Of a DNA stretch of 64,000 nt, positions 23,232 to 34,753 are shown piece after piece. The position numbers and the translations under genes are program-made. How positions within the stretch are numbered: position 1 is the stretch's first letter; each line of letters starts with the position of its first letter. The notes beneath the pieces are model-generated. The model was not told the origin of the DNA, made no database searches, and saw only the letters and a list, made by a program, of their open reading frames with translations. The DNA comes from Nicotiana tabacum. Lineage: Eukaryota > Streptophyta > Magnoliopsida > Solanales > Solanaceae. The stretch is taken from assembly GCF_000715075.1 (NCBI RefSeq), contig NC_134087.1, positions 191,115,276-191,179,275 on the forward strand. The letters are read 5' to 3'.

Positions 23232-24890
23232 CTGGCAACATCATCTTATTCCACGAGATCCAGGGGCCCTCCACCCACTCCTCCTCTTAGTCCTGTCAAA
23301 AACAAGAACAAAGGAAAAATGGAAGATGTGAACAACTCCAGAAAAGCAAACTCAACTGAACGAGTAGAGGTCACTAATGGTCATGGTACTCAGGTTTCCA
23401 AAGAAAATGCATCCCAACTCACACAAAAGCTGCTAAAATTCCAGGAAGAACTTGATCAGGTTCGGAATCTGGCGAATCTGTCATTTTCCATCACCACTCC
23501 CGATGTCAATTTACCAAATGCTCAGAACCCCACACCTCCACAAAATATCCCAAAGCCACAAAACTATCCCGCTCATCACCACCACTGCAACACCTGCCAT
23601 ACTTCTAGCAATACTCCGTTGCTCGTCCCAGAACCCTTGAACTCCACAAATAACCACTTTCACACCCATCACAACACCCCTATCTATGTGGAGACCATGC
23701 CACACTCTACCCAACTCATCTCAAACACACCCGAGTCTAATGATAAAGACTCTCTCATCAGGAACCTGGTTGAAAAACTTAAGAAACTGACTAGACAGAT
23801 TCAAGGCGTCGAAGGAAGCAAGGGAATTGAAGGTTTAAACTATAAAGATATCTACATATAACCAGATATTGAGCTGCCGAAGGGGTACAAACCTCTGAAG
23901 TTCAAGATGTTTGATGGTACAGGTGATCCGAGGGTCCATTTGAGAACATACTGTGACAAGATAGTCGGAGTTGGGAAAGACGAAAAGATCCGTATAAAGC
24001 TTTTCATGAAAAGTCTAAAAGGAGATGCTCTATCTTGGTACATTAGCCAAGACCCGAAAAAAATGATCAAACTGGGTGAGTGTGGCGTCTGATTTCATGG
24101 ACAAGTTTAGGTTCAACACAGAAAATGTGCCAGATGTGTTCTACATTCAGAACCTAAAGAAGAAGCCCACAGAAACATTCCGCGAGTATGCTACTCGCTG
24201 GAGATCTGAAGCTGCTAATGTCACACCTACCTTAGAGGAAGAACAAATGAATAAATTCTTCGTCCGGGCTCAGGACCCGCAGTATTATAAGCGGCTAATG
24301 TTGATTGAAAGCCATAAATTTTCTGACAATATCAAGCTAGGTGAAAGGATCGAAGAGGGCATCAAAAGCGGTATGGGCACGAACTTTGAGGCCTTGCAAG
24401 CTACAAACAAGGCCTTACAGTCTGGTGGTGCGTCCAAGAAAAGGGACGTAGGGGCCGTAATAGTTGCACAGAGAACCAAATCTCCCATCAAATACCAAAC
24501 CTATCTGATGCCTCCACTCACATATCAGCCTACACCAAATTACCAAGCACCCTCACCCTCTTACCAGACTCAACCACCCACTTATCAATCACCTCCAACT
24601 CCTACATATCAGCCTACTTCACCTAGATACTCCCAACCCGCACCTGTTTACCAAGCCTACAGTGCTCAACCATCCCACTATCAATCACCCCTACACGCTA
24701 AAACTTCCCTAGACCTCGACCAAATTTTGACCGCAGACCTCCTAAACAGTATACAGCCATTGCCGAACCCATTGACCAGTTATACGAGAAACTCAAAGCC
24801 GCTGGTTATGTCACCTATATCCCTATCATAACCCCTGAGAACCCGTCTCAATGGGTTAATCTAAATAAATCATGTGCATACCATTCTGGC
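23232..24890 (+). pseudogene. gag: Tat gag (internal 2), broken
   Basis: Gag is recognisable from about 23232, where CTG stands at the likely original start (CTG-GCA-ACA, in frame with the downstream coding). The first open ATG is at 23319. The N-terminal part is Pro/His/Asn-rich. A TAA at 23859 interrupts just before the conserved core (FDGTGDPRVHLRTYCDKI, about 23908-23961; LSWYISQ, about 24031). A frame change near 24075 moves to the frame 24076-24831, with FMDKFRFNTEN and ETFREYATRW followed by a Pro/Tyr/Gln-rich repeat region (about 24500-24690). A further frame change near 24700 leads into the zinc-finger region. Gag would build the particle; this copy cannot be read through. Confidence 0.85.
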
Positions 24891-26126
24891 ATGAAGGGAC
24901 ACACCATCGACGAATGTCGTTCTCTAAAAGACAAGATCCAGGCTCTGATTGACAACAAAATTATTATGGCAAAGGAACCTGCTCCAAATATCCGCAATAA
25001 CCCTCTGTCAGACCACAAGGGTGAAGGCATTCACATGATCGAAATAGAAGATAATTGGGATTCCGAGGGGTCGATTGGGTTGATCACAAGAGGTGATGAT
25101 CCAAAGAAACCAATAGTTACTCTTAATCCAATCATAGTCCAGATTCAGCCGTCAGGGGATGCTGAGGTAAACATGTTTGTGACACTTGAGTTTGAAGCAA
25201 CTACAAAGACACCAACACCAATTGAGGTCGAATTCGTGACTCCAGCAAATGCACCTCTACCATTTGAAGTTGCAGTTTTACCTCCCAAAGCACATGCTCC
25301 GTTCGGAGTGAAGATGTCCACACCGATCCCAGTGGCGATGTCCACCATGACACCATTCCATACCAAGGCTATACCATGGGACTATACAGCCGAGGCAAGA
25401 AGAAAAGGAAAGGGTAGGACCGAGGAAACTATTGCCGCACAGGGTATGACAAGAACTGGTAGAATTTATACCCCTGAACATCTAGCTGAGTCAAGCAAGC
25501 AGGCCTCCAATCAGTCGCCCATTATTGAAATGGGTCCAAATGATCTTTGGAGAAAGATGCAGGCCAAGGAATACTCGGTCATCGACCAATTGAACAAAAC
25601 ACTGGCACAAATCTCCATACTTGTTTTGCTACAAAACTCAGAGGCACATAAGAATGCTCTGTTAAAGGTGTTGAGTGAAGCCTATGTACCTAGCAACATT
25701 ACTGGTGGAGAAATGGCTAACATGATCGTACAGGTTTTGGAGAGTCACAAAATTACTTTTCATGAGGATGAGCTACCGCCTAAAAGGTTGGGGCACAACA
25801 AAGCACTGCACATCACTGTGCAATGCGAGGAGTACTTTATCACCAGGATCCTGATTGATGGGGGTTCCAACCTCAACATTTGTCCGCTGGTAACACTCAA
25901 GAAGTTTGGTAAGGGACTGCACGAGATAAAGGATGGAGTCAACAATGTGAAAGCTTTCGAAGGTTCCCAGAGGTCCACTATTAAGGAAATTAGTCTGTGT
26001 TTGCAAATGGGGCCAACTTGGTTCAATGTCGATTTCCAAGTGATAGACGTGCCGGAATCTTACAATTTACTATTGGGATGGCCATGGATCCATGCTGCTA
26101 GGGTTGTAGCATCAACACTACATTAG
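24873..26126 (+). pseudogene. pol: Tat gag zinc finger plus aspartic protease (internal 2)
   Basis: A CX2HX5HX4C finger (CAYHSGMKGHTIDEC) lies at 24873-24917. The longest intact frame of the element (411 codons from 24891) follows. It has a long low-complexity linker rich in Pro/Thr, then the protease: ILIDGGSNLNIC with the catalytic Asp at 25857-25859 (D-G-G type), and the flap-side LLLGWPWIH near the end. Protease would cleave the Gag-Pol polyprotein. This segment looks intact until TAG at about 26124, in the family position of the protease end. Decay continues directly downstream. Confidence 0.85.
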
Positions 26127-26726
26127 GCAGTAAAGTTTGAATGGAACCATTAGGAAGTGATCATTCACGGTGACAGTAGCAACTCCATATACAGTCGCCA
26201 GACCATTTCGTCAATCGAACGGATAAGGAAGCTAGGTGGAGAGACATACCATCATATTGAATGAGTAAATGATGTTGACAAAGACAAATGGTAGGACAAC
26301 AAGATCAAGAGTATACTGAATTGGTATGGGTACGAACCTGGCAAGGGGCTTGGCAAGAACCTCCAAGGAATCACTAAGCCCATAAAACTCAAGAAATATG
26401 GCACCACTTCCAGTCTGGGGTATGAGTACACTTGTGAAGAATTCAACAACTGGTCGCCACCATGGCGTGGTCCTTATTATCCACTGGAGCCGCCAATACC
26501 ATACTTGGAGCAGACTTTCCAACCGGCCGATGTTATCTATGGGCCAGAAGAAGAGAAAGCACTGGCAGCTGTGAAAAACTTGTTCTTAGAGGACAATGAC
26601 ATGGATTGTTGTGTTGTTCTCGAGGAGGAGGGGGAGGAAGGCCCTTCCATACAGGTCGTAAGCAGAGGAGCACACCTCAATAACTGGACCATCAGGACAA
26701 CCAGGGCACGACGAGCCTGGGGGTAG
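26127..26726 (+). pseudogene. pol: G-patch-containing region after protease (internal 2)
   Basis: After several stops the frame shows YGYEPGKGLGKNLQGI at about 26320-26367, a G-patch signature (glycine-rich, with aromatic-G and GLG core). A Pro/Trp-rich stretch follows, then the open frame 26505-26726 with many acidic residues. G-patch domains bind nucleic acid or activate DEAH helicases, and occur after the protease in betaretroviruses and in some Tat elements. Stops at about 26125-26300 separate it from the protease. Function in this copy is unlikely. Confidence 0.7.
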
Positions 26727-26902
26727 CAAGGCTAAAACAAGCACTGTTTTGATTTACTAAAAGATTTTTATTTTTTCGCATGTTTTCAATTCCTGCAATA
26801 AGATCTCCAATGTTCAAAACAATTATTATGCAATTTATCAAAGCATTTTGACTTTTCTTATAAATCGACACTTATTACTATTATTTTCTCTCATTACTTT
26901 AC
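26727..26902 (+). other. AT-rich spacer between protease/G-patch and RT frames
   Basis: About 175 bp of AT-rich, stop-dense sequence lies between the end of the G-patch frame and the start of the next conserved frame. Ogre-type elements are known to carry an intron between the protease and RT frames, and this is the matching position. I cannot fix the splice sites by eye. Confidence 0.45.
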
Positions 26903-27275
26903 TTGTACAACATTAATATTACTTATCTTGATGAGCTAATGACTGTGACATGCAACAAGACAATGCAACAAACGGACATAGATTCAGAGGAAGATGACAT
27001 ACCAGAAGAGGTTGTTAAGGAAGTTGAGAATTTTGAGAACAAACCTAAGTCCAAACTAGACGAGACCGAGAATGTTAACCTGGGAGATGCAGAGAGTGTC
27101 AAAGAAATGAGAATCAGTGTCCACTTATCGCCACCAGAAAAGAAGGAATACACAGAATTTCTAAGGAAATATGAAGACATATTCGCTTGGTCTTATGATG
27201 ACATGACTGGTCTGAGTACATCTATTGTGGCTCACAAACTGCCAACCGATCCAATATGTCTGCTGGTAAAGCAAA
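26903..27275 (+). pseudogene. pol: Tat pol N-terminal extension before RT (internal 2)
   Basis: An acidic linker (DSEEDDIPEEVV) is followed by the conserved lead-in to RT: VHLSPPEKKEYTEFLRKYED, FAWSYDDMTGL and the HKLPTDP motif. The coding sequence then breaks at about 27275, in the middle of the segment that normally enters the RT fingers, and joins directly to integrase. RT, both RNase H domains and the integrase core are missing. Confidence 0.85.
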
Positions 27276-27759
27276 AGAGTTATTGTTTGCTTTACTGGGA
27301 TATCGCACCATAGTCTGTACATCAACCGGGGCAACCCCTTATATACTGGTTTATGGTACAGAGGCATTCATTCCCGCCAAAGTGGAAATTCCCTCCCTAA
27401 GGATCATACAGGAAGATGAGCTCGATGATGCAAAGTTGGTGAAGAGTCGTTACAAGCAGCTAGCTCCTATCGATAGAAAGATAATCAATGCAGTTTGCCA
27501 TGGTCAACTATATCAGAATAGAATATCCAGAGCCTTTAACAAAAGGGTCAAGTCGAGACAGTTCACACCAGGGCAGCTAGTGTAAAAGAAAATTTTTCCG
27601 CATCAAGATGAAGCCAAGGGGAAATTCTCTCCCAACTGGCAGGGTCCATACATTGTTCACCGGGTTCTGATAGAAGGAGTCGTCATACTCGCAAAAATGG
27701 ACGAAGAAGTCTGGCCGAAGCCAATCAATTCAGATACAGTCAAGCATTACTATGTGTAA
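27276..27759 (+). pseudogene. pol: Tat integrase C-terminus (internal 2)
   Basis: Begins at LLFALLGYRT, the end of the integrase core helix region, and runs through STGATPY, the SLRIIQ segment, FNKRVKSRQFTPGQLV (TAA there), KGKFSPNWQGPY (intact GPY motif) and the end HYYV with TAA at 27757-27759. The frame differs from the upstream block, so the internal deletion is also frameshifting. It is the counterpart of 14533-14959. Confidence 0.85.
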
Positions 27760-27900
27760 TCTTTATGCTTTCCTCATATGATGTAATTTGAACAACGCCT
27801 GATCTTATTCCCGTTTAAGAGTGGATACGTAGGCAGCCCTATGGGTTCGGTCACAATTTAATAAAACTTTTATTCCTCCCAGCAATTGGAAACTGGGGCA

Positions 27901-27927
27901 GAATTTTGAGGAGGGCCCTCAAAATTC
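27901..27927 (+). other. Post-pol hairpin, internal 2
   Basis: GAATTTTGAGG (27901-27911), loop AGGGC, CCTCAAAATTC (27917-27927). The 11-bp stem is identical to internal 1; only one loop base differs. Confidence 0.8.
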
Positions 27928-28469
27928 CCAAGTTAATTTCAGCCAACCATTGCTAGCAACAGTCGAAAGCATCAATCCATTAAACTGAGGCAGAATTTTA
28001 AGGAGGACCCTCAAAATTACGTAACAAGAAGGGTTGCAATGTCTTGAACCACGTTGCACTCATTGGTTCATCTAAAGAAAACTATTCTTAATTATGTATT
28101 TATGTATGCCTTTACTAAATCATGCATGTTTATTGCCAAAATTGCCTTGTTTAGAAATGCTACCCCAATGATAACTACAGTATCACCAGATCAAAGTCGA
28201 GCAGGTCAAGAAGAGCCAGCGGGGATACGAACTAACCTCCCCCTTTAAAAACTCACGATTTTTCTTCGGATGTAGGCACTTGAGTTTCAAAATCGTCGAA
28301 TATACTATGCACTCACGAGACTCACATTACTCAGAAATACAACTCTCAGAACCATTGCACTTACTCACAGCCACTATCCGCACGCAGTGTCCCCAACAGA
28401 CACAGTATCCCCAGCAGTCGCAATATCGCAATCCGCTACCAGCTTAAAAGATTCTATTATCATTTGCCC

Positions 28470-29170
28470 TTTTACTTCTTGCATAAAGCTACCATTCAGC
28501 CTTCCGAGTTTAAACTCTACCTCCACCCGCATTTGTAGCATTGCATAAGGCTATCATTCTGCCTTCCGAGACTAAGCTATGTCTCCATCTGCATTCTTGC
28601 ATTGCATAAGGCTACCATTCTACCTTCCGAGACTAAGCTCTGTCTCCATCTGCATTCTTTCATTGCATAAGGCTATCATTCAGCCTTCCGAGACTAAGCT
28701 TTGTCTCTATTTTCATTCTCGCATTGCATAAGGTTATCATTCTGCCTTCCAAGGTTAAGCTCTACCTCCATCTGTATTTCTGCATTGCATAAGGCTACCA
28801 TTCTGCCTTCCAAGGTTAAGCTCTACCTCCATTTGCATTGGCTGAAAGATCGCCACCTTATTTACATTCGCATCGGCTGAAAGATTGTCACATTATTTAC
28901 ATTCACATCGGCTGAAAGATCGCCACCTTATTTACATTTGCATCAGCTAAAAGATCGCCCATTTTATTTACATTCGCATCGGCTAAAAGATCGCCACCTT
29001 ATTTACATTTGCATGGCTGAAAGATTGCCACCTTATTTACATTTGCATGGCTGAAAGACCACCACCTTATTTGCACTTGCACGGCTGAAAGATCGCCACC
29101 TTATTTACATGTGCAAGGCTGAAAGATCACCACCTTATTTATATTTGCATTGGCTGAAAGATCGCCACCT
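28470..29170 (+). repeat. Tandem arrays (about 61 bp and 35 bp), internal 2
   Basis: About six units of the roughly 61-bp repeat (28470-28835) and about ten of the roughly 35-bp GGCTGAAAGATCGCCACC repeat (28838-29170). They are homologous to 15660-16350 with many substitutions between units. Confidence 0.85.
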
Positions 29171-29830
29171 ACCGCATTGCATAGGCTAAAAGATCGCCAG
29201 ACACTGCATCTCATGGGCTGAAAGATCACCAAATTATTCGAAGGCGTCATTGTTCGGAGGCACCATTCTCATAGCCCGAGAACACCATTTCATGGCTTGA
29301 GGACCCGTTTTATCTTTTGCATATCATTATTCAAAGGCATCATAGTTCGGAGGCATCATTCTCATAGCCCGAGAGCATCATTTCATGGCCTGCAAATTCT
29401 CTATTATACGCTTCATGGACCAGGACATCATGGTCTAAGGACGTCATCCTAACCATCTAAAGACAACTTTCATGTCCAACGGGAATTTGCATCATGTTTA
29501 AATTTACGCACAGTATATACTTGTATCGCTTACTTGCAGGTAAACCAGCGAGCAATGGTCGTCTCGTCAGGAGCGATCCTGCTCCAGTTCCCGCAGCCCT
29601 GTCAGGTTTCAAACCATTCACCCCAACCTGAATATTGCGTCCATTCTTGAAAAGTCTCCATCGGCATATTCCACCGACGGATCCCGAACTACATACGGCC
29701 TGATTCCTGTGAAACCAGGGATATGTAGGCAGATCACAAATACCAGATTACGGTCTAAGTCTCCTCAAACCATTTCATTCGGTTAAAATTGGCCATCATA
29801 TCTTTACTCGACAACTCTTTCATCCTTCCC

Positions 29831-29847
29831 GGGTAAAAAGGGGCAGT
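29831..29847 (+). promoter_or_regulatory. Polypurine tract before LTR3
   Basis: GGGTAAAAAGGGGCAGT directly before TGTTGACACCC. Confidence 0.8.
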
Positions 29848-32800
29848 TGTTGACACCCAATTTTTCCTTGTATATTTTTAATATGCAAAATAATCTCAAA
29901 ATAGCATGTATGTGCATATATAAGTATGTCCCAGGGTTTTATTATTTTTCTCTTAATTTTTAAAGATTTATAAATCAATTTATTGCCCTATTTTATCAAG
30001 AAAAACTCAGTAATTATCTCCAAAATTATCATTTTAGGTGATTCATTTATTGTATTCTCATATTTATATTAAAATATAGCTAGCATAATTTTTGCATATT
30101 TTTTATAAATTTATTTGGTATTTTTAAAGCTAAATTGCATATAATTGCAATATTGACCTCTTTTAAGATTTAATTGTATTTATAGTTATACAATTGACTC
30201 CAATATTTTTAATTTAATAATTATGTATTATTAATCATTTAGTACCTTTAATTTATTTTCAAAAATTATTTTACTATTTTTATAAAATAAATGAGGGGAA
30301 AATGGCTATTTAAATGATAGCCCATTTGCATTTAATTTTAGTAGGATTTGAACCTCTAATTAGACCCAATTGTAGAACCCAATTACCCAGCCCAAATCCT
30401 AATCTACCCGAGCCACGGCCCTTTAAAATAACCCACTCGGATTCCCCTTCAATCCAGGTCGTTGATCAAAATGATCAACTGCCACCGTTAACTCTTTCCT
30501 TTTTAATTCCCAATTACCCCTAACCCTAGTCATTTCCCGTCTATATCCACCCTTGGATTCCCCCTTCTCCCAGTTCTCTATCAAGCTCCTCTCAAACCCT
30601 AGCTGCCTCCCTCTATTTCCACCCTAAAATCGCCTTAATCCATGGCTTCCAAAGCCATTAAAGGCCTGTACCGGCCTCCCATGACTCCTACACGCCTGAT
30701 TACTATGGTTTCAAGGTCAAACCTTGAAGAATCTTGGCATAGACTTTGTTTCATTCGAGTTCTATGGTTGTCTCCGACCTTGCTACGGCCAGCCATGGCT
30801 ATTCAAGCCTGATCTTGACTTCTCCTGCTTAGATCAATGACTTTCCAAGCCTTTCTCACCATCTGGGTTCTTCTGAAACCCTAACCTTCGAGGTTCCTCT
30901 GATTCTTTTAGATGCGTTGTAGATCTGTGTTTTCTCTGAGCTTTTAAACATTTTCTCAAAGTTTCTTTCAAAACTTTACCTTAAAAATCTTTACCTATCC
31001 GATTTAGGGTTCTGTTAAGTCATTTCAAAGATTTTCTAATTTTTAACATGTTCTACTGTGTTTCTTATGTTGACCTTCTACTGTGTTTCTTATGTTGATT
31101 CTTCTGACGTGTTTCTTATGTTGTTCTTCTACTGTGTTTCTGATGTTGATTCTTCTACTGTGTTTCTTTATGTTAAAAGTCTTGGTTCTTTCTTAAGGTT
31201 TCTGATTTTATTTTCTTTGTTGATATTTTTTTTTGGCCTGATTCTCTTGTCTTTCATGTCTATACTCGATTGATGGTTAAAACCCTAATATTTGGGGGTT
31301 CGTTCGAGTTTTGAGACTATTTGCTATGTAATTTGCTTGTTCCTCATCTCTAAACTTGTTTGGTTTCAAAACCCTAATCGCTTTGGACCTATTCGAGTTT
31401 TTGAAGTTGTTTCACCTACTGCTCGACTGAGTTTCGAAATCTTTGTTTCAACTTCTGTTGCTTCATGTGATTTTGATCTCCTTCTATCATTGAAACTCGA
31501 CTGTATTTTCAGAAAGGTCTTTCTACTGGACCCTTTTGCATGTTTCTGATACTCTCCCTTTTCTCTATTAACCTATGTGACTGTTATGTGATTATTCTCT
31601 TTGTCATTAGTTCAGCCTCGCATGCCTAATTTTATGCACTCTTTTATATGCTAAATTTCCCTCTCAAAATAACCGTAAATTGTGGACTGATTTCAAACCT
31701 CTTTGTGCAATTCTGATTGCACTCTTGTAATTGATTCTTTCCTTGTTGTACTGATTTCCCTGTTTCTTGTACCTATTTGAATACTTTCCTTTGAACTTTC
31801 GACCCCTGCCTTTTCTACTCAATTTGATTAATCCCCTTACCTTGATTACATTGGTATTGGATTCTTACATACCTTTCCTTGATTAGAGTCTGATGAACCT
31901 TGCCTCTATTACCTACTGTGTACTTGTACTATGCTGGAAATACTTCCTTATTGGTCATATTCAGCCCTATGTGATTTCTTTCCTTATTTAGCACTTGCAT
32001 GTTACCGTTTGATTTTAACTCCTTAATTAAAGAAAGTATTATACTGATTGATTTTAATTGGCACGGGGTTCCATAATTATTTTCTTGCCTTGTTTTCTGC
32101 CTATTTTCAAACTATAAATACTTGGCTTTCTCATTAACACAGACACATACAGACACTCTTAGTTTTCTGAACTCACACTCACCTTCAAAAAGCATTCGCT
32201 CTTGTTACTTGTATTGTGGCCTGCTTTCAAGTCGTGCTACTTACTTTTATTGTACTTTGCCTCTTTGAAACTGGTATGTTCTGATTAAGATTTCCAGCAA
32301 TCACAATAATGTGTTTTCTTAATACTTTTACCTTTTTTCTATCTACTGCTTATATATGGTTCAATACTTACTTTAGCATGTTGTAATTTCCTTCTGCCTG
32401 TCCTGTTATGAACCCCAAACCCCGGCCCCAATGTGTTTGATACTATGGTTTGCTTGAGGCATGACAGTACTGAATATTACTATCCATGACTCAAGCTTGA
32501 TCCCCCTAGGATCCTAACCCCTATGATTCTTTGTTGTTGTATGTTCTGATAGGCTTATAGGCATGCCAACATCTCCATTGTTGTGCATGCCCAAAGCTTA
32601 CCCTTGCCAAGTATGGGCTCTCTACAATCAGTTCCCAATCCCCGACCCCCTTTTGTGCAAAGTTATCAATTCTATAGCTATTTCCAGTGCCCTTTTCCCT
32701 TTTCTTTACTTCCCTAGTTATTAAAGTTTTGTTTCTGCACTTGCACTCTCTCTTAGACTTTAAGTTCTGCCCCCCTCTTGTGAGCCTTGCCTTGGGACCC

Positions 32801-34748
32801 CCTTGAGCTCCCTCTGAACTTGGACACTTGAGGGCTGGCCCTTCCACACTGTACTTATCCCCATTCTGATAATACAATTTCGGTGTGAGCACTGCCCAGA
32901 GTCCCACTGAGGCTCTTAGGGAACTCTGACACACTCAAGTTGAGAAAGGCTTTGGATCAATGGTCTTTGAGTTGTCTTATCTCATAACTCAGTGAGGAAG
33001 TCAGAATCAGGCTACCTCTAGTTGTACTCTTATTTGTATTTTTTGATGTAATTTACTATTCCGGTTTGTAATAAAGTGTAATAAACACTTGGGGCTGGCT
33101 AGTGAAAAGGGGTGGGTAACTATGCATGCAAAGGGTAGAAATCATGCCTATAGGGTTATTCTGAATTCTTCATATTCAATTACATATAGAAACCATGCCT
33201 GCAGGTTGTTCTAATTCTGCATATTCAATTACATATAGAAACCATGCCTATAGATTGTTCTAATTCTGCATATTCGATCACATATAGATATCATGCCTAT
33301 AGGATCGTTTTGAATTCTGCATATTCAACTGCATTAGATACCATGTCTATAGGTTTTAAACAACTTCTGCATTTAGATACCATGTCTTTAGGTTTAAACA
33401 GCTTTTGCATTTAGATACCATGTCTATAGGTTTTAAACCGCTTCTGAATTTAGATACCATGTCTATAGGTTTCAAACAGTTCTGTACTTAGGTACCCCAT
33501 CTATAAAGGTTTAAAATCAGTAACGCCTAGAAAGCATGCCTATAGGAGTTTCTAATAAAAAATCTGATTCGCCTCACTTAGTGTTAGATCTAAAATCAGT
33601 AATATTGGATATCATCATTTGCAGAACTTGTAATCAATTCGTTCAAATTCTGTCTCTCTTTAATAATATGAGTCCCTCACTTAACTAGTGTAACAAGTAT
33701 GCATATAGGACTTTAAATAATTCATTCCAAATTTTATTAGCTCATCACCTTCAGAGTTCAATAGATATCATGCATATAGGACCCCGTCGAAACACTTAGG
33801 CAAGCCCTAGGGTAATAAATATAAATTGAATCTGCTTCTGTGAATAATTACAACCAGCAGGCAGGCCTAATTCGGACTTCTTATCTGAGTTATGTGATAA
33901 GCTGAAACTCTCCCAACAATTTCCTCTCACTCGTCTTTAATACCTTTTAAATCAGACCTAAACAGTATGTGCAAGTCATGCTAATTACGTGCTTCTTTGT
34001 TTAAGGAGGTATATTTGAGCCTCTACTTGTTATATGCTTTCCCAATTTACAATACGTGTTTTGTATGTCGCCTTAGAGTTTTTTTTCCTTTGAAACTACA
34101 AATAAGCCTAATATCCCTCCCTTGTAGGATTAGTAGTCCTAAATGCCTCCGGGACTGATAGGATTGGGATGGGTAATAGCATGCAATAAGTAAACGAGAC
34201 CAATCCGCGCTGTAAATACCTTAACAGAGTGGGAAGGGTAGATATGGATATGATGACCACGCGATAATGTCACGTGTAATCTCTCATTGAGGAGTGGTTA
34301 CCAGGCATTGTGTGGGGTGATCCATATTGTTAATAAACCTAGGACCCATTTCCCTTATTTCTTTATTCCTTTTATCATTTCAACTCCTTCGTTAAAAATC
34401 GACTTTCTTTGCTCTTTCAAATTTTGTTTATTTGCAAACCATTATATGAAACCCTCTCTTATTTGAGCCCTATTTGTCTATATGCTAATTGCACCCAAAA
34501 TTCACAATAATTGTCTGGCCGGGAACCACACTAGTGGATTCTGAGGGGTGCCTAACACCTTCCCCTTGGAATAATTTCAAGCCCTTACCCTAATCTCTGG
34601 TTATTCAAAATCAAACTCTTCTGGTGTCCTAATGCACCCTAATCATTAGGTGGCGGCTCTTCAAACGCAAACCCAATCCCCAAAAGGAATGAGTTGTCCC
34701 TCCAAATGTCATAAACCCGATTTCGTTCTAGAAAAAGGGGGCGTGACA
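29848..34748 (+). repeat. Tat LTR3 (3' LTR, about 4.9 kb)
   Basis: It begins TGTTGACACCC and ends GGCGTGACA, followed by the ATAAT duplication. TATA box TATAAATA is at 32113-32120. Its first 1.2 kb is by eye closer to LTR1 than to LTR2, consistent with LTR1 and LTR3 being the outer pair. The segment 32435-34549 is almost identical to LTR2. No coding region is supported. Confidence 0.85.
32113..32120 (+). promoter_or_regulatory. TATA box of LTR3
   Basis: TATAAATA in the same context as the LTR2 box (19287-19294). Confidence 0.6.
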
Positions 34749-34753
34749 ATAAT
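34749..34753. repeat. Right target-site duplication ATAAT of the Tat block
   Basis: Matches 3167-3171. The sequence after it resumes the antisense Tekay LTR. Confidence 0.8.

Larger units (their letters stand above)
27760..29830 (+). other. Tat internal 2: post-pol untranslated region
   Basis: Same order as internal 1: conserved motif (about 27790-27855), hairpin (27901-27927) with a weaker second copy (27993-28020), tandem arrays (28470-29170), degenerate repeats (about 29240-29450), then the PPT. No ORF is supported. Confidence 0.75.
3172..34748 (+). mobile_element. Composite Tat/Ogre-like retrotransposon block (LTR-internal-LTR-internal-LTR)
   Basis: Three long LTRs (3172-7327, 17030-21912, 29848-34748) alternate with two internal regions, all in plus orientation, between matching ATAAT duplications. 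LTR1 and LTR2 are each followed by a tRNA-Arg-type PBS, and LTR2 and LTR3 are each preceded by a polypurine tract. Sharing the middle LTR is what recombination between LTRs of related elements, or insertion followed by unequal exchange, would leave. Both internal regions lack an RT, so neither half is autonomous. Confidence 0.8.
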
